In this document: piece after piece, positions 5,624 to 7,314 of the stretch
Numbering within the stretch: position 1 is the first letter of the stretch
How the letters are laid out: every line of letters begins with the position of its first letter
Source of the DNA: an uncultured Oscillibacter sp.
Lineage (GTDB): Bacteria > Bacillota_A > Clostridia > Oscillospirales > Oscillospiraceae
DNA length: 7,314 nucleotides
Assembly (NCBI GenBank): GCA_948902155.1
Contig: CAQVQZ010000014.1
Location: 13,864 to 21,177 of the forward strand
Reading direction: 5' to 3'
The notes under the pieces: generated by a model
What the model was told of the DNA's origin: nothing
Seen by the model: the letters and a program-made list of their open reading frames with translations, nothing else
Databases searched by the model: none
Translations under genes and position numbers: made by a program

Positions 5624-7314
5624 ATGTCGGAACGGGGAAAATACTGGTCGGCCTCCGTGCTGATGCGGCGGGGCTGGACCAACGAGCTGATCCGCGCGCT
5701 GCTTCCAAAGCCGGAGTATGTCCGGCTGGGCGGGCGCACCCTTCGGGCCTGGGACCGGGAGGATGTGCGGGCGGCGGAGAGCGATCCCCGGTTTGGCAAA
5801 CGCTCCGCGGAGTCCGGAAAGCCCCGCGCCGCCGCGCCGGGAGCCAGGCATGCCTGCGCGCTGCTGGCCCAGGCGTGGGAGGACGCGGAGAGGGACGGCT
5901 CCGACGCCTGCCTTCTGGCGGAGCACTACCACAGAGCTCTTTTGGCCCGGATTCCCTCCATGGCCGAGGGCCGCCGGCTTCAGCCCGCCCAGGCCACGGC
6001 CTGGCTGAACGAGTTCCTGGCCCTGGAGGGGCACTGCGACGGCAAGCGCCTCCGGGGAGTGCTGAAAAATTTCCTCCGGGCCTCGGGCTGGCTGGGGGAA
6101 TGCGCCCAGCACACGCTGGCCGGGGAGGTCCTGGCCCGGTATCCCCGGGTGCTGCGCTCCGCCGCCGGGCAGGTGGCCGCGGAGTTCCGCGCCGCCCAGC
6201 CCGAGGCCGATCTTTCGGCCATGCTGGCGGCGAAGGACTTTCCGGCGTCTCAGCTGTTCAAGGAGGGGCTGGGGACCGTCTGGTCGGTCTGGTATGTTCC
6301 CCAGGCCATCCGCACCAGCCTCTCTCTGCTGACGGCCCTGAATCCCAAGGACGAGTACCCGGAGGCCCGGGGGATGCGCCGCCATTTTGTGCTGCACCTG
6401 GGGGGCACCAATACGGGGAAGACCTATGCCGGCTTTCAGCGCCTGCGCCGGGCGGAGACGGGGGTGTATCTGGCGCCTCTGCGCCTGCTGGCGCTGGAGG
6501 CCCAGGAGACGCTGCTGGACGCGGGTGTGGACTGCGGTCTTTCCACCGGGGAGGAGGAGGACTTCCGGGAGGAGGACACCCACATGGCCGCCACCGCGGA
6601 AAAGCTGGATTTGAAGCGCCGCTATGACGTGGCGGTGATTGACGAGTGCCAGATGATTGCCGACCACCAGCGGGGCTACGCCTGGACCCGGGCGATTCTG
6701 GGCGTTCTGGCCCCGGAGGTCCATCTCTGCGCCGCGGAGGAGGCCCGGGACCTGCTGATCCGCCTGATTGAGAGCTGCGGCGACAGCGTGGAGGTGGAGG
6801 TTCACCAGAGGAGAACGCCGCTGGTCTGCATGTCCCGCACCGTGGACTTCCACCGCGTACAGCCCGGGGACGCCCTCATCACCTTCTCCAAGGTGGGGGT
6901 GCTCAGCGTGGCGGAGGATTTGCGCCAGAGCGGAAAGGAGCCGGCCATCATCTATGGCGCGCTGCCCTATTCCACCCGGCGCAGGCAGATGGAGGGCTTT
7001 TTAAAGGGGGAGATGGAATACGTCGTCTCCACCGACGCCATCGGCATGGGGCTGAATCTGCCCATCCGGCGGATTATCTTCATGGAGACGGAGAAGTTTG
7101 ACGGCGTGGAGCGCCGGACCCTGAGGCCGGAGGAGATCAAGCAGATTGCGGGCCGGGCGGGCCGTCTGGGGATGTATCACAAGGGCTATGTGGGGGCCAC
7201 CCAGGACCTGGGCACCATTCAGGCGGGCCTGGAGGCGGTGGTTCCGCCGCTGGAGGAGGCCGTGGTGGGCTTCTCCGACCTGGTGCTCCAGGCGGACTTC
7301 GACCTGCTGGAGGT
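5624..7314 (+). CDS. Suv3-like DExH-box RNA/DNA helicase with N-terminal winged-helix-like domain (3' end cut by window)
   Basis: 563 residues are visible; the frame is open to the window end. The helicase core is of the Suv3 (SUPV3L1) type of superfamily 2: Walker A GGTNTGKT at 260-267, GVYLAPLRLLALEAQE (motif Ia), DECQ at 340-343 (motif II, DExH-like with Gln), IIYGALPYSTRRRQ, STDAIGMGLNLPIRRIIF from 469, and QIAGRAGR at 507-514 (motif VI). Suv3 enzymes unwind RNA, partnering RNA decay in mitochondria; bacterial members are poorly studied. The first 55 residues (KYWSASVLMRRGWTNELIRALL, then RTLRAWDREDVRAAE) look like a small MerR/winged-helix-like nucleic-acid-binding unit, and about 200 mainly helical residues lead to the core. 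The start at 5624 follows a purine-rich site (GGAGGG, 7 nt). The Suv3 C-terminal part is expected past the edge. It runs divergently from the oxidoreductase operon with its own promoter, so a metabolic link is not implied. Confidence 0.88.
   Translation, partial: MSERGKYWSASVLMRRGWTNELIRALLPKPEYVRLGGRTLRAWDREDVRAAESDPRFGKRSAESGKPRAAAPGARHACALLAQAWEDAERDGSDACLLAEHYHRALLARIPSMAEGRRLQPAQATAWLNEFLALEGHCDGKRLRGVLKNFLRASGWLGECAQHTLAGEVLARYPRVLRSAAGQVAAEFRAAQPEADLSAMLAAKDFPASQLFKEGLGTVWSVWYVPQAIRTSLSLLTALNPKDEYPEARGMRRHFVLHLGGTNTGKTYAGFQRLRRAETGVYLAPLRLLALEAQETLLDAGVDCGLSTGEEEDFREEDTHMAATAEKLDLKRRYDVAVIDECQMIADHQRGYAWTRAILGVLAPEVHLCAAEEARDLLIRLIESCGDSVEVEVHQRRTPLVCMSRTVDFHRVQPGDALITFSKVGVLSVAEDLRQSGKEPAIIYGALPYSTRRRQMEGFLKGEMEYVVSTDAIGMGLNLPIRRIIFMETEKFDGVERRTLRPEEIKQIAGRAGRLGMYHKGYVGATQDLGTIQAGLEAVVPPLEEAVVGFSDLVLQADFDLLE

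Noticed and set aside
5561..6853. Minus-strand open frame of about 430 codons opposite the helicase gene
   Set aside because: Its Arg/Gly/Gln/Leu-rich translation has no recognisable domain, and the plus strand carries all Suv3 motifs in one frame.
1..7314. CRISPR array, tRNA, rRNA, insertion sequence or defence island
   Set aside because: No regularly spaced repeats, cloverleaf, transposase motifs or nuclease/defence domains were seen. The single helicase is not evidence of a defence system without partner genes in view.

Overview
The window reads like a GC-rich Clostridia chromosome, most likely an Oscillospiraceae-type gut anaerobe. This is inferred from GC-rich coding sequence, strong GGAGG-type ribosome binding sites, a Gram-positive lipoprotein signal, and an oxygen-independent flavoprotein/Fe-S gene set; no marker gene fixes the taxon. 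Six protein genes are supported: five on the minus strand (right to left) and one on the plus strand.

Minus strand, in transcription order. A near-consensus sigma-A promoter (5159-5187) drives a three-gene operon. It encodes a GlpA/LhgO-type FAD dehydrogenase with a C-terminal BFD-like [2Fe-2S] domain (3578-5074), a two-nucleotide-domain FAD/NAD(P) oxidoreductase joined to it by an ATGA overlap (2319-3581), and a small four-cysteine DUF1667 protein (1929-2285). The operon is followed by a run of GC-rich hairpins and an A-tract/U-tract terminator-like hairpin (1795-1926). Next come a TRAP transporter substrate-binding lipoprotein (DctP type, 592-1680), a perfect 15-bp intercistronic stem-loop (529-563), and the small membrane subunit (DctQ type, 1-497, cut by the window edge). 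The large DctM permease would be expected just outside the window. No convincing promoter was found in front of dctP, so it may depend on readthrough or on a promoter I cannot recognise.

Plus strand. The 549 bp between the divergent genes hold an AT-rich section with an inverted repeat, then a second good promoter (5496-5524). Its transcript would begin almost directly with two GC-rich hairpins. It drives a gene open to the window end (5624-7314) for a Suv3-like DExH-box helicase with an N-terminal domain that looks like a small winged-helix/MerR-like fold.

Working model (inference): the TRAP system imports an organic acid or polyol-phosphate-like compound. The GlpA-like/oxidoreductase/DUF1667 trio oxidises it and passes electrons through FAD and Fe-S centres to an anaerobic acceptor. 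The usual glycerol neighbours (glpK, glpF) are absent from the window, so the substrate may not be glycerol-3-phosphate. The helicase gene is a separate transcription unit. No mobile element, CRISPR array, tRNA or rRNA was seen.
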